The translations under genes and the position numbers were made by a program. A stretch of 64,000 nucleotides of DNA from Aerococcus sp. (GTDB lineage Bacteria > Bacillota > Bacilli > Lactobacillales > Aerococcaceae): NCBI GenBank assembly GCA_030528155.1, contig JAUMZL010000009.1, positions 1 to 64,000 on the forward strand. The letters are read 5' to 3'. Of the stretch, positions 1-6,658 are shown piece by piece. The notes under the pieces were generated by a model that saw only the letters and a program-made list of their open reading frames with translations, was not told the origin of the DNA and ran no database searches. Position 1 is the stretch's first letter; the number at the start of each line of letters is the position of its first letter.

Positions 1-87
1 TGCCGGTGTGGCGGAATTGGCAGACGCGCTGGACTCAAAATCCAGTTCCTTTCATTGGGAGTGTGGGTTCGACTCCCACCACCGGCA
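1..87 (+). tRNA. tRNA-Leu (anticodon CAA)
   Basis: A complete cloverleaf with a 7-bp acceptor stem (TGCCGGT at 1-7 with ACCGGCA at 81-87), an anticodon loop CTCAAAA giving anticodon CAA (reads UUG), a long variable arm typical of class II leucine tRNAs and a T-loop GTTCGACT. CCA is not encoded. The gene starts at base 1 of the window, so other tRNA or rRNA genes may lie upstream. Confidence 0.95.
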
Positions 88-93
88 TCCTTT

Positions 94-133
94 AGCTCGT
101 TAGAGATTTAGTCGCTCTAACGGGCTTTTTATT
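94..133 (+). terminator. Rho-independent terminator after tRNA-Leu
   Basis: AGCTCGTTAGAG pairs with CTCTAACGGGCT (one wobble pair) and is followed by a T run, directly downstream of the tRNA. Confidence 0.85.
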
Positions 134-404
134 TGTTTTTCTTCTAATGATCATGAAAACTGCCACTGATAGTCCATTGTTAATGACAAGAGCGGTTAGT
201 AAAAAATTATTAAAATGAGTCCATAGGGAATAGTAAAAATTTATTAGGCTATTGATTTATCAAGTAAAATGAACAGTAAAATATTATCACTATTTTATAA
301 AAAGTGAAAGAAACAAAAAAGCAGTGATTAATATTAATATACATTACAGTAAACGGAGGTCAATTCTTTCACTTTCCTTTTCTCATGACTATTCAATAGA
401 TAAA

Positions 405-486
405 ACAGAATAGTTCGGTATTTCTTTAGGATAGCGGTAGATATCCTAGTGAGAACAGACTTTTCTTTTGATTCACTCTATTCTGT
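405..486. other. Nested inverted repeat in the tRNA-Leu/antiporter gap
   Basis: The gap 134-596 is AT-rich and holds no credible gene. Inside it, ACAGAATAG (405-413) is a perfect inverted copy of CTATTCTGT (478-486), and within that TAGGATA (427-433) pairs with TATCCTA (442-448). It lies upstream of the candidate -10 of the antiporter gene, so it may be an operator or a small RNA. No T run follows, so it is not an obvious terminator. Function unknown. Confidence 0.35.
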
Positions 487-543
487 CTTAATTAAATTAT
501 CAATTCTTGCATAAGAGGGGTTACATAAAAAAGTCATAACCGT

Positions 544-549
544 TATAAT
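544..549 (+). promoter_or_regulatory. Candidate -10 box of the antiporter gene
   Basis: A perfect TATAAT 48 nt upstream of the chosen start. The hexamer 17 bp upstream (TTACAT) is a poor -35, so an activator may be needed. Confidence 0.45.
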
Positions 550-596
550 AGTTTGTGAATACAAAAATTTTATTTTTATAAAGGAGGGTGCTTATT

Positions 597-2102
597 GTGG
601 CACAGAAGCAGAAGTTAGGGGTTCAGGCCTTAATTTTGATGATTTTTACGTCCGTGTTTGGTTTTACTAACGTTACACGTTCGTACTATCTGATGGGTTA
701 CGCCTCAATTCCGTGGTTTATATTAGCGGCCGTTACATTTTTCCTCCCTTATGCCTTTATGGTGGCTGAATACGGTGCTGCCTACAAGGACGCGAAAGGA
801 GGGATCTATTCCTGGATGGAGAACAGTTCCGGGACGCGATTTGCCTTTGTAGTAACGTTCATGTGGTTTGCCTCCTACATTGTATGGATGGTGAACGTGG
901 GATCTGGTATCTGGATTGTTCTTTCCAATGCGATCTTTGGTGTGGATAAAACGCAACAATGGTCATTGTTTGGATTAGGGTCGGTTAAGACATTAGGTAT
1001 TCTTGCTATTCTTTGGATTATCTTTGTTACCTTTATCTCTACTAAAGGATTGGATAAGATCAAGAAGATTACTTCTTTAGGAGGAACAGCTGTTGCTGCT
1101 TTAAATGCGTTCCTATTCATTGGTGGGATTATTATGCTGGTCCTCAACCACGGCCAAATCCAACAACCCATCACAATGGAAAGCTTCTTTGTTTCACCAA
1201 ATGCGGATTACCTCGGGGGCATCCAAGTGCTGTCATTCGTGGTATATGCCATCTTTGCATATGGTGGGATTGAGGTTATCGGCGGTATGGTAGATAATAC
1301 CGAAAATCCAGAAAAAACCTTCCCTAAAGCGGTGTCATTAGCTGCTATTACCATTACATTAGGGTATGTATTGGGAATTTTGATCTTTGGGACCTTCACT
1401 AACTGGCAGTTTACTTTCGAAACCTTCCCTAAAGAAGCGATTACGTTGGGGAACGTTTCCTATGTAGCGATGAACCAAATGGGATACCAATTGGGATTGG
1501 CATTTGGTTTGAGTGAAGCTGGCGCTATCTCTGCTGGGATGTGGGTTGCTCGCTTCATGGGGATCAGCATGTTCCTTGCGTTGTCTGGTGCCTTCTTTAC
1601 CTTGGTTTACTCACCATTGAAACAGCTTATCGGTGGGACACCAAAAGAATTGTGGCCTGAATTCATGACTAAACAAGATAAGAATGGTATGTACGTTAAC
1701 GCCATGAAGGTACAAGCGATTATCGTTATCGTTATCTTGGCGATTGTTTCCTTCGGTGGCGACAGCGCGCAACAATTCTTCCAAATGTTAGTGTCGATGA
1801 CCAACGTTTCGATGACATTGCCATATTTGTTTATTTCTTACTCCTTCCTGAGCTTTAAGAAAGACCAATCCATCAAAAAACCATTTGAACGATTCAAATC
1901 AATGGGGATGGTGAAAATAGCTGTTCTGGTTGTTTGCCTGGTTGTTGGGTTTGCCAACATCTTCACGGTGATTCAACCAGCCATGACAAACGGCGATTAC
2001 ATGACGACTATTATGTCTATCGCAGGTCCATTGGTATTTACCGCAATCGCCTTGTTCTTATACCAACGCGGTTCTAAAAAATTAGCAGCTAAACAAGGTT
2101 AG
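597..2102 (+). CDS. yjeM: APC-superfamily amino acid antiporter, YjeM/GadC-like
   Basis: A 501-residue integral membrane protein of the amino acid-polyamine-organocation superfamily. About 12 hydrophobic segments are visible, and the N-terminal region (MAQKQKLGVQALILM, then FGFTNVTRSYYLMGY) is the pattern of the glutamate/GABA-type transporter YjeM. Members exchange amino acids across the cytoplasmic membrane; the substrate here cannot be read. The GTG at 597 is chosen because AAGGAGG at 581-587 sits 9 nt before it; an in-frame GTG at 588 overlaps that ribosome site. It is a single-gene unit with its own terminator. No decarboxylase gene lies beside it, so an acid-resistance role as in gadB-gadC systems is not supported by context. 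Confidence 0.85.
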   Translation: MAQKQKLGVQALILMIFTSVFGFTNVTRSYYLMGYASIPWFILAAVTFFLPYAFMVAEYGAAYKDAKGGIYSWMENSSGTRFAFVVTFMWFASYIVWMVNVGSGIWIVLSNAIFGVDKTQQWSLFGLGSVKTLGILAILWIIFVTFISTKGLDKIKKITSLGGTAVAALNAFLFIGGIIMLVLNHGQIQQPITMESFFVSPNADYLGGIQVLSFVVYAIFAYGGIEVIGGMVDNTENPEKTFPKAVSLAAITITLGYVLGILIFGTFTNWQFTFETFPKEAITLGNVSYVAMNQMGYQLGLAFGLSEAGAISAGMWVARFMGISMFLALSGAFFTLVYSPLKQLIGGTPKELWPEFMTKQDKNGMYVNAMKVQAIIVIVILAIVSFGGDSAQQFFQMLVSMTNVSMTLPYLFISYSFLSFKKDQSIKKPFERFKSMGMVKIAVLVVCLVVGFANIFTVIQPAMTNGDYMTTIMSIAGPLVFTAIALFLYQRGSKKLAAKQG

Positions 2103-2135
2103 CATAGTTTCTTTAGTATATAATATTTAAAATAA

Positions 2136-2195
2136 GCCGGTGCCTCGCCCCTTTCTAGCGACTATCTTAGCGTTAGGGGGCGAGGGCCGGTTTTT
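2136..2195 (+). terminator. Terminator after the antiporter gene
   Basis: GCCGG and CCTCGCCCC on the left pair with GGGGCGAGG and CCGG on the right, followed by TTTTT. A GC-rich stem of about 13 bp. Confidence 0.9.
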
Positions 2196-2310
2196 CTATA
2201 TTGGGGAAGGGGCAGATAGGTTGCGATTGGTTATAGAAATCGCTAGAATGCAGTATTGATTTCAAAGTAATTGAGCCGATGATACTGGCTCAGGAAAGGA
2301 ATGAATAGAT

Positions 2311-2886
2311 TTGTTTGGTCTCTTCATACGCGAACGTTTATTGCTGGCATTAGGGACTTATCTGTGGCCATTAGGCGCAAGTTTGGGTGCTTATGGCTTA
2401 TTTTATTGGAGTGTGGATCAAAATGAGGTAGGTATTCAATTTGATTGGTTATTCTGGCGCGTCCTCCTCGATTGGTCACAGTGGCATCAATTATCATTTC
2501 TGTCAATGGCACTGCTTGTCCTCTTTAGTGGTATATTGATCTATATGCTCTGGACGCGGCCGTTACTTAGGGGAATTTGGGTTATCTGGTGGATCGCACA
2601 TTTTTCTCCGCTGCAGCAGCGAGTTGCAACAGGGATACTGGGAGTGGTGGCTGTTATTGTTATCCTCCCACTTTTATTTGATCTGCGTCATCCTGAAAAG
2701 CGGTTAGTAATGAAGAAGGCTATCGACGAATGCTGGGAGACGTTTTTGACCAATTTTCAATCCTTCAAATTATTTTCGACTAAACCGCGCTTATGGCCGA
2801 AAAAGGTCTTCCACTTTGGGGTGAATTATGGCAAACGTTGGATGAAAGATTACTATACTTATTGGCAGGAACAGCGGCGACGGTGA
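2311..2886 (+). CDS. Membrane protein of unknown function
   Basis: A 191-residue protein that I do not recognise. About four hydrophobic segments fill residues 8-30, 60-80, 85-97 and 105-122, followed by a basic, Trp/Tyr/Phe-rich cytoplasmic tail ending in QEQRRR. The TTG at 2311 is used because AGGAAAGG at 2292-2299 lies 11 nt upstream and no ATG is available in this frame near it; the nearby ATG at 2301 is in another frame. It stands alone between two terminators and has no informative neighbours. Confidence 0.6.
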   Translation: MFGLFIRERLLLALGTYLWPLGASLGAYGLFYWSVDQNEVGIQFDWLFWRVLLDWSQWHQLSFLSMALLVLFSGILIYMLWTRPLLRGIWVIWWIAHFSPLQQRVATGILGVVAVIVILPLLFDLRHPEKRLVMKKAIDECWETFLTNFQSFKLFSTKPRLWPKKVFHFGVNYGKRWMKDYYTYWQEQRRR

Positions 2887-2917
2887 GAAAAGTTTGCTTA
2901 AAGGCAGAGAGAATCGG

Positions 2918-2946
2918 TTGGGATATTGATAGGAATAGGTTATAAT
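2918..2946 (+). promoter_or_regulatory. Sigma-A-type promoter of the 32-residue peptide gene
   Basis: TTGGGA (2918-2923), exactly 17 bp, then a perfect TATAAT (2941-2946). The predicted transcript starts near 2953, about 50 nt before the small ORF. Confidence 0.7.
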
Positions 2947-3005
2947 GAGTGGGCACAGCAGGTGTGACGACCTAGCAAGCTATCAAACTAGAGGGGTGAA
3001 CAGCA

Positions 3006-3104
3006 ATGTCCGATAACCTGAAAAAATTAGCAGCTATTTTTACCGCACTCGGCGTCGTATTGACCGCTGCAGCTAAAGTTGCTGAATTATTAGAAGAAAA
3101 TTAG
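3006..3104 (+). CDS. 32-residue amphipathic peptide, isolated gene
   Basis: ATG at 3006 opens a 32-codon frame that starts MSDNLKKLAAIF and ends KVAELLEEN. The segment AAIFTALGVVLTAAAKVAELL is long enough for one helix across or along a membrane; Lys residues lie near the start and Glu residues at the end. AGAGGGG about 8-9 nt upstream is a ribosome site. The gene has its own promoter (2918-2946) and its own terminator (3127-3162), so it is an independent unit, which argues against a chance ORF. It could be a phenol-soluble-modulin-like or bacteriocin-like peptide, a type I toxin, or a small membrane-protein partner. No antisense RNA, immunity or export gene is evident beside it. I do not recognise a family. 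Confidence 0.65.
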   Translation: MSDNLKKLAAIFTALGVVLTAAAKVAELLEEN

Positions 3105-3126
3105 TTGTCAAAGGTAACGAAAGACT

Positions 3127-3162
3127 GTCGTTCTCACACATACGAGAGCGGCTTTTCTTTTT
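3127..3162 (+). terminator. Terminator after the 32-residue peptide gene
   Basis: GTCGTTCTC (3127-3135) pairs with GAGAGCGGC (3144-3152), 9 bp with G-U pairs, followed by TTTTCTTTTT. Confidence 0.85.
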
Positions 3163-3212
3163 CATGATGAGAAAAAGATTAAAGTTGCTTTATTTAAAAG
3201 TTGTTTTGACTG

Positions 3213-3241
3213 GTGACAAACCAGATAGAATTGAGTAGAAT
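3213..3241 (+). promoter_or_regulatory. Candidate promoter of the TIM-barrel gene
   Basis: GTGACA (3213-3218), 17 bp, TAGAAT (3236-3241): 5/6 matches to both consensus hexamers. Confidence 0.5.
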
Positions 3242-3315
3242 AGCACAGGAAGCGTTGCCAGTAGTCGATTTTCAGTTGGGAAAAGGTCAGCACTGGCAGA
3301 TAATTAAGATGAAAG

Positions 3316-4086
3316 ATGGTGATGGTCATGGCCACAGTAACAAAGAAGAGTTCCGATGGGACACATAAAAGTATTTCAACTGAATTAAAAGAAGATAATG
3401 TGATGGTACCCGAGGTGATTGAAAAAGCCCCTGGAATTCGGGTTTTCGGTAAGCGATTGCGTTCATTCCTATTTAGTACGGATATTGCGACCATTTGTTA
3501 TACCAATGCAGACGCAATATTGGCTGTGTACCCTTACACTCCACATCCTGCAATTATCTCAGCCATTGTTAAAGTTGCTAATCAGCCAGTATTTGCTGGG
3601 GTCGGCGGCGGAAAAACGAATGGCAAACGCAGTATTTATCTGGCCCTATCATCCGAGGCGGAAGGCGCTTCAGGCGTAGTGGTCAATGTGCCAATGAGCA
3701 ATGAAAACATCACGCAAATTGCTAATACGATTGACGCTCCGATTATTGGTACGGTCATCTCAGAATATCAACTCTATGATCGTCACAAAGCAGGGGTCGA
3801 TATTTTCAACATTACCGCTGGAAAAGAAACACCACATTTGGTAGAACGGATTCGTCATCAATTCCCCGATATTCCGATCATTGCGACCGGTGGAAAAAAT
3901 GATCAATCCATTCTTGATGTGATTAACGCTGGTGCCGATGCTGTAAGTTGGACACCACCAACGACAGCAGAGCTATTCGGCAATATTATGGATAATTACC
4001 GCAATACAGTAGAAGAACAGTTTCGTAGTGGTCATGAGGGATTGTCGTTAGAGGAATATGAAGATAAATACGATGTTGAATTTTAA
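3316..4086 (+). CDS. TIM-barrel (phosphate-binding type) protein of unknown function
   Basis: A 256-residue protein with the alternating strand/helix pattern of a beta/alpha barrel and a C-terminal phosphate-binding-like segment IIATGGKNDQSILDVI followed by NAGADAVSW. This resembles barrels of the IMP dehydrogenase, PdxS and flavin-enzyme type, but no catalytic Cys loop or other diagnostic residue is present, so no reaction is assigned. A Gly-rich stretch FAGVGGGKTNGKR lies near residue 95. The start is uncertain: in-frame candidates at 3316 (ATG), 3319 (GTG), 3322 (ATG) and 3328 (ATG) follow each other with only weak ribosome sites. Single-gene unit. Confidence 0.65.
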   Translation: MVMVMATVTKKSSDGTHKSISTELKEDNVMVPEVIEKAPGIRVFGKRLRSFLFSTDIATICYTNADAILAVYPYTPHPAIISAIVKVANQPVFAGVGGGKTNGKRSIYLALSSEAEGASGVVVNVPMSNENITQIANTIDAPIIGTVISEYQLYDRHKAGVDIFNITAGKETPHLVERIRHQFPDIPIIATGGKNDQSILDVINAGADAVSWTPPTTAELFGNIMDNYRNTVEEQFRSGHEGLSLEEYEDKYDVEF

Positions 4087-4125
4087 TCATAAGCGAAAAG
4101 ATTGAATGACTTCGTATCACTAGAC

Positions 4126-4165
4126 AACGCTCGTTTGCCGAATGTATTGGCTCACGAGCGTTTTT
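4126..4165 (+). terminator. Terminator after the TIM-barrel gene
   Basis: AACGCTCGT (4126-4134) pairs perfectly with ACGAGCGTT (4154-4162), followed by T residues. Confidence 0.85.
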
Positions 4166-4605
4166 AAGATGCGGTCTTTAAAAGTAATAAAAGTGAGTAG
4201 GTTATTTTACTACTAGTTAAAAATCCATAATTTTTCATTTTAATGACCTTTTAAGCAGCAGCGAGAGTGAGAAAGTGTTTTAACACCATTCAAAAATGAG
4301 TAATAACATGCTTCAGTTCGAGGTGTGGACGAATCAAGTATATGAACTTTAAAGTGAGAGATAGTGATTTTTTTTACGATGCTTACCAGACAATAATGCG
4401 ACATGGGGCCATGAATACTTCAGTTAAATAAAAGATGAGAAGGGCTTTCATTAGTAAAGTGATATCATAACCTTTATGATAGAATTAGTTAATATTTATA
4501 GACTGAGTGAAGCAACGGGATAGCTGTTTAAAAGTCGGCCATCCCCTAAGCACACGAATGTCTGTCGGTTATGCTAAGTAAAGAATCATGGGAGGTTGAT
4601 CATTT
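4166..4605 (+). other. Long leader region of the dehydrogenase gene
   Basis: No gene is visible in this AT-rich gap. A TATGAT at 4475-4480 could be a -10 box (no good -35). The stretch after it has two weak hairpins: GGGATAGC near 4518 with GGCCATCCC near 4540, and CTAAGCA near 4547 with TGCTAAG near 4573. No T-box or other riboswitch motif that I know is present. Confidence 0.3.
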
Positions 4606-5565
4606 ATGAAGATTGGCTTGTTGGAACCCTTGCGTATTAGCGATCAGCAATTGGAAGAATTAGTGCAACCATTGAAAGATGCGGGGCATGAATTTGTTTC
4701 TTATGATGAGAAAACAACAGATCCAGATGAATTGTATGAACGCAGCAAGGATCTCGATATTGTTATCATTGCAAATAATCCGTATCCTGCTGAGGTGATC
4801 CAACGTCTAGATAAGACGAAGTATATTGATGTGGCATTCACCGGAGTAGATCATGTGGATATGGAAGCAGCTAAAGAAAAAGAGATTATAGTATCGAACG
4901 CTGCCGGTTATGCGGGGCGGTCCGTACCAGAATTAGCGCTTGCTTTGACGTTAGGGCTATACCGTCAATTGATCCACTCAGATCATGATACTCGTCAAGG
5001 TGAAGCTTTTGATGCGCCTATCCAAGGCCAAGAAATTGCGGGAAAGACGGTTGGAATTATTGGTACCGGTCAATTGGGGATTGCAACGGCGAAATTATTC
5101 AAAGCCTTTGGAGCGAAACTGATTGGTTACAGTCGAACCGAAAAGGATGAAGCAAAGGCGCTTGGATTGACGTATCACTCATTAGAGGAAGTGATGAGTG
5201 AGAGTGACATCATTTCGATTCACTTAGCGCATACAAAAGAAACAGAAGGTTTGATTTCTAAGGAACAGATCGATCGCATGAAATCATCAGCGCTCCTGCT
5301 GAATGTGGCGCGCGGACCGATTGTTGATAACGCTGCACTGGCTAAGGCGCTCAATGAAGGAAAAATTGCCGGGGCAGGTATCGATGTTTATGATCAAGAA
5401 CCACCTCTGCCCGATGATTACCCACTGTTGACGGCTAAACATACGCTATTAACACCGCATATTGGCTTTTTGACCGACGAAGCTATGGTTAAACGGGCCA
5501 AGGTAACGTTTGAAAATGTGCAAGCCTTTATTGATGGCGATCCGCAGAATGTTATGTCGGAATAA
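4606..5565 (+). CDS. D-isomer specific 2-hydroxyacid dehydrogenase
   Basis: A 319-residue NAD(P)-dependent cytoplasmic oxidoreductase of the D-2-hydroxyacid dehydrogenase family, interconverting a 2-oxoacid and a D-2-hydroxyacid. The nucleotide-binding Rossmann motif GTGQLG is at 153-158. The catalytic Arg-Glu-His set is in place: Arg236 (NVARGPIVD), Glu265 (DVYDQEPP) and His285 (LLTPHIGF). The substrate could be 2-ketoisocaproate, phosphoglycerate, glyoxylate or pyruvate; the short 319-residue form lacks the C-terminal ACT domain of long SerA proteins. GGGAGG lies 8 nt or so before the ATG. It is monocistronic and shares a bidirectional terminator with xpt. Confidence 0.88.
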   Translation: MKIGLLEPLRISDQQLEELVQPLKDAGHEFVSYDEKTTDPDELYERSKDLDIVIIANNPYPAEVIQRLDKTKYIDVAFTGVDHVDMEAAKEKEIIVSNAAGYAGRSVPELALALTLGLYRQLIHSDHDTRQGEAFDAPIQGQEIAGKTVGIIGTGQLGIATAKLFKAFGAKLIGYSRTEKDEAKALGLTYHSLEEVMSESDIISIHLAHTKETEGLISKEQIDRMKSSALLLNVARGPIVDNAALAKALNEGKIAGAGIDVYDQEPPLPDDYPLLTAKHTLLTPHIGFLTDEAMVKRAKVTFENVQAFIDGDPQNVMSE

Positions 5566-5664
5566 GTAAAGCTCCACATAGAAGTAAGGTAGAAATACAG
5601 AGGAAAAGACTGGTGTGACTAGGAAAAATTCTGGCTAAATAGACTTATTGATCGCTAAAAAATA

Positions 5665-5707
5665 AACCTCATCCCAAAGCTATTTGACTTTGGGATGAGG
5701 TTTTTTT
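5665..5707. terminator. Bidirectional terminator between the dehydrogenase gene and xpt
   Basis: AACCTCATCCCAAAG (5665-5679) pairs with CTTTGGGATGAGG (5688-5700) plus TT. A T run follows on the + strand, and A residues before the stem give a shorter U-rich tail for the reverse-strand transcript. Confidence 0.9.
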
Positions 5708-5711
5708 CGAA

Positions 5712-6293
5712 TTAATGTCCGTCGTGGAAGGTCACTGTATTATTAGCGAGGGAAGCAATACGTGCTTCCGAATAAACAGGAACACCAGCTTCTTCCAGAC
5801 GCTTGCGTCCATCTTGGAAGGATTTTTCAATGCAGATGGCTACACCTGCTACTTCAGCACCAGCTTGGTGGCAGAGATCAACTAAGCCGAGCGAAGCTTC
5901 ACCGTTAGCGAGGAAGTCGTCGACGATCAACACACGGTCTGAGCTATCGAGATACTGTTGACTCACGATGATGGTATTATCTTCATTCTTTGTGTAGCTG
6001 TGAATCGTAGTGCTAAGAATAGTGCTGTCCTGCATGGTGGAAGGTTCTTTTTTCTTAGCAAAGAGCATGGGAACATTGAATTTCAAGGCGGTCATAATCG
6101 CTGGTGCAATACCGGACGCTTCGACCGTTAATACTTTAGTAACCCCAGCATCTTTGAAGTGAGCGTAAAATTCATCAACAATGGCAGCAATAACATCAGG
6201 GCGAATCTGATGATTGAGGAAAGAATCTACTTTCAACACATTGTTCGGAAATACCTTACCATCTGAGAGAATTTGATCACGCAAGTTAAGCAT
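5712..6293 (-). CDS. xpt: Xanthine phosphoribosyltransferase
   Basis: A 193-residue cytoplasmic salvage enzyme that joins xanthine to PRPP to form XMP. The PRPP-binding loop VLIVDDFLANGEAS is at 121-134, and LKVDSFLNHQIRP near residue 20 is the family signature. The length and N-terminus match the roughly 194-residue Bacillus Xpt when the ATG at 6293 is used. An upstream in-frame ATG at 6305 is too close to its only ribosome site (AGAAAGG). No permease gene follows, unlike the Bacillus xpt-pbuX pair. A candidate PurBox and promoter lie upstream. Confidence 0.95.
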   Translation of the reverse strand: MLNLRDQILSDGKVFPNNVLKVDSFLNHQIRPDVIAAIVDEFYAHFKDAGVTKVLTVEASGIAPAIMTALKFNVPMLFAKKKEPSTMQDSTILSTTIHSYTKNEDNTIIVSQQYLDSSDRVLIVDDFLANGEASLGLVDLCHQAGAEVAGVAICIEKSFQDGRKRLEEAGVPVYSEARIASLANNTVTFHDGH

Positions 6294-6367
6294 AAAAGAG
6301 ACCATACCTTTCTTTAAACTCTATATTATGGGCAATTTAAGTCGAAAATATCCAACTCGGTACCCAT

Positions 6368-6396
6368 ATTTTAAATGATTTGCGAGCAAGATGAAA
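6368..6396 (-). promoter_or_regulatory. Candidate activator-dependent promoter of xpt
   Basis: On the reverse strand TTTCAT (6396-6391), 17 bp, then TAAAAT (6373-6368). The -35 is poor, as expected for a promoter that needs PurR. A second possible -10 (CATAAT, 6330-6325) is closer to the gene. Confidence 0.4.
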
Positions 6397-6430
6397 GAGT
6401 ACATGTTCATTAATTGCAAAAAATCTCTAT

Positions 6431-6443
6431 AACGTTCGGTTAT
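6431..6443 (-). promoter_or_regulatory. PurBox (PurR site) upstream of xpt
   Basis: On the reverse strand ATAACCGAACGTT matches the published lactococcal/Bacillus PurBox pattern AWWWCCGAACWWT at 12 of 13 positions. Its central G (6437) lies about 76 bp before the start point predicted from the TAAAAT at 6373-6368, the spacing known for PurR-activated promoters in Lactococcus. Confidence 0.6.
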
Positions 6444-6573
6444 TGTGACTGAAAAATAAAAGAGGCTAGATCATGACTTTAACATTCTCTGAACGGTACC
6501 CTGTCAAGTAATCTTAGGATTTATCTTGTCTGCTTAAAGAAGAGCAGATCACTCACTGAAATTAGCAGTTATA

Positions 6574-6603
6574 TTTGACCTTCTTTGACCAAACGGCTAT
6601 AAT
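6574..6603 (+). promoter_or_regulatory. CtsR operator overlapping the clpB promoter
   Basis: TTTGACC at 6574-6580 and TTTGACC at 6584-6590, separated by three bases, form the direct heptad repeat bound by the stress repressor CtsR. The first heptad contains the -35 TTGACC (6575-6580); 17 bp later comes a perfect TATAAT (6598-6603). Binding would block RNA polymerase directly. Confidence 0.92.
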
Positions 6604-6658
6604 AAAAATGACTAAGAGGGAAAACGACACTAGTAGTTTTTCGTAAGGAGGCAATGAT

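Noticed and set aside
6294..6658. Guanine riboswitch upstream of xpt
   Set aside because: The purine-riboswitch core residues and loop-loop pattern are not found on the xpt strand; a PurBox is present instead.
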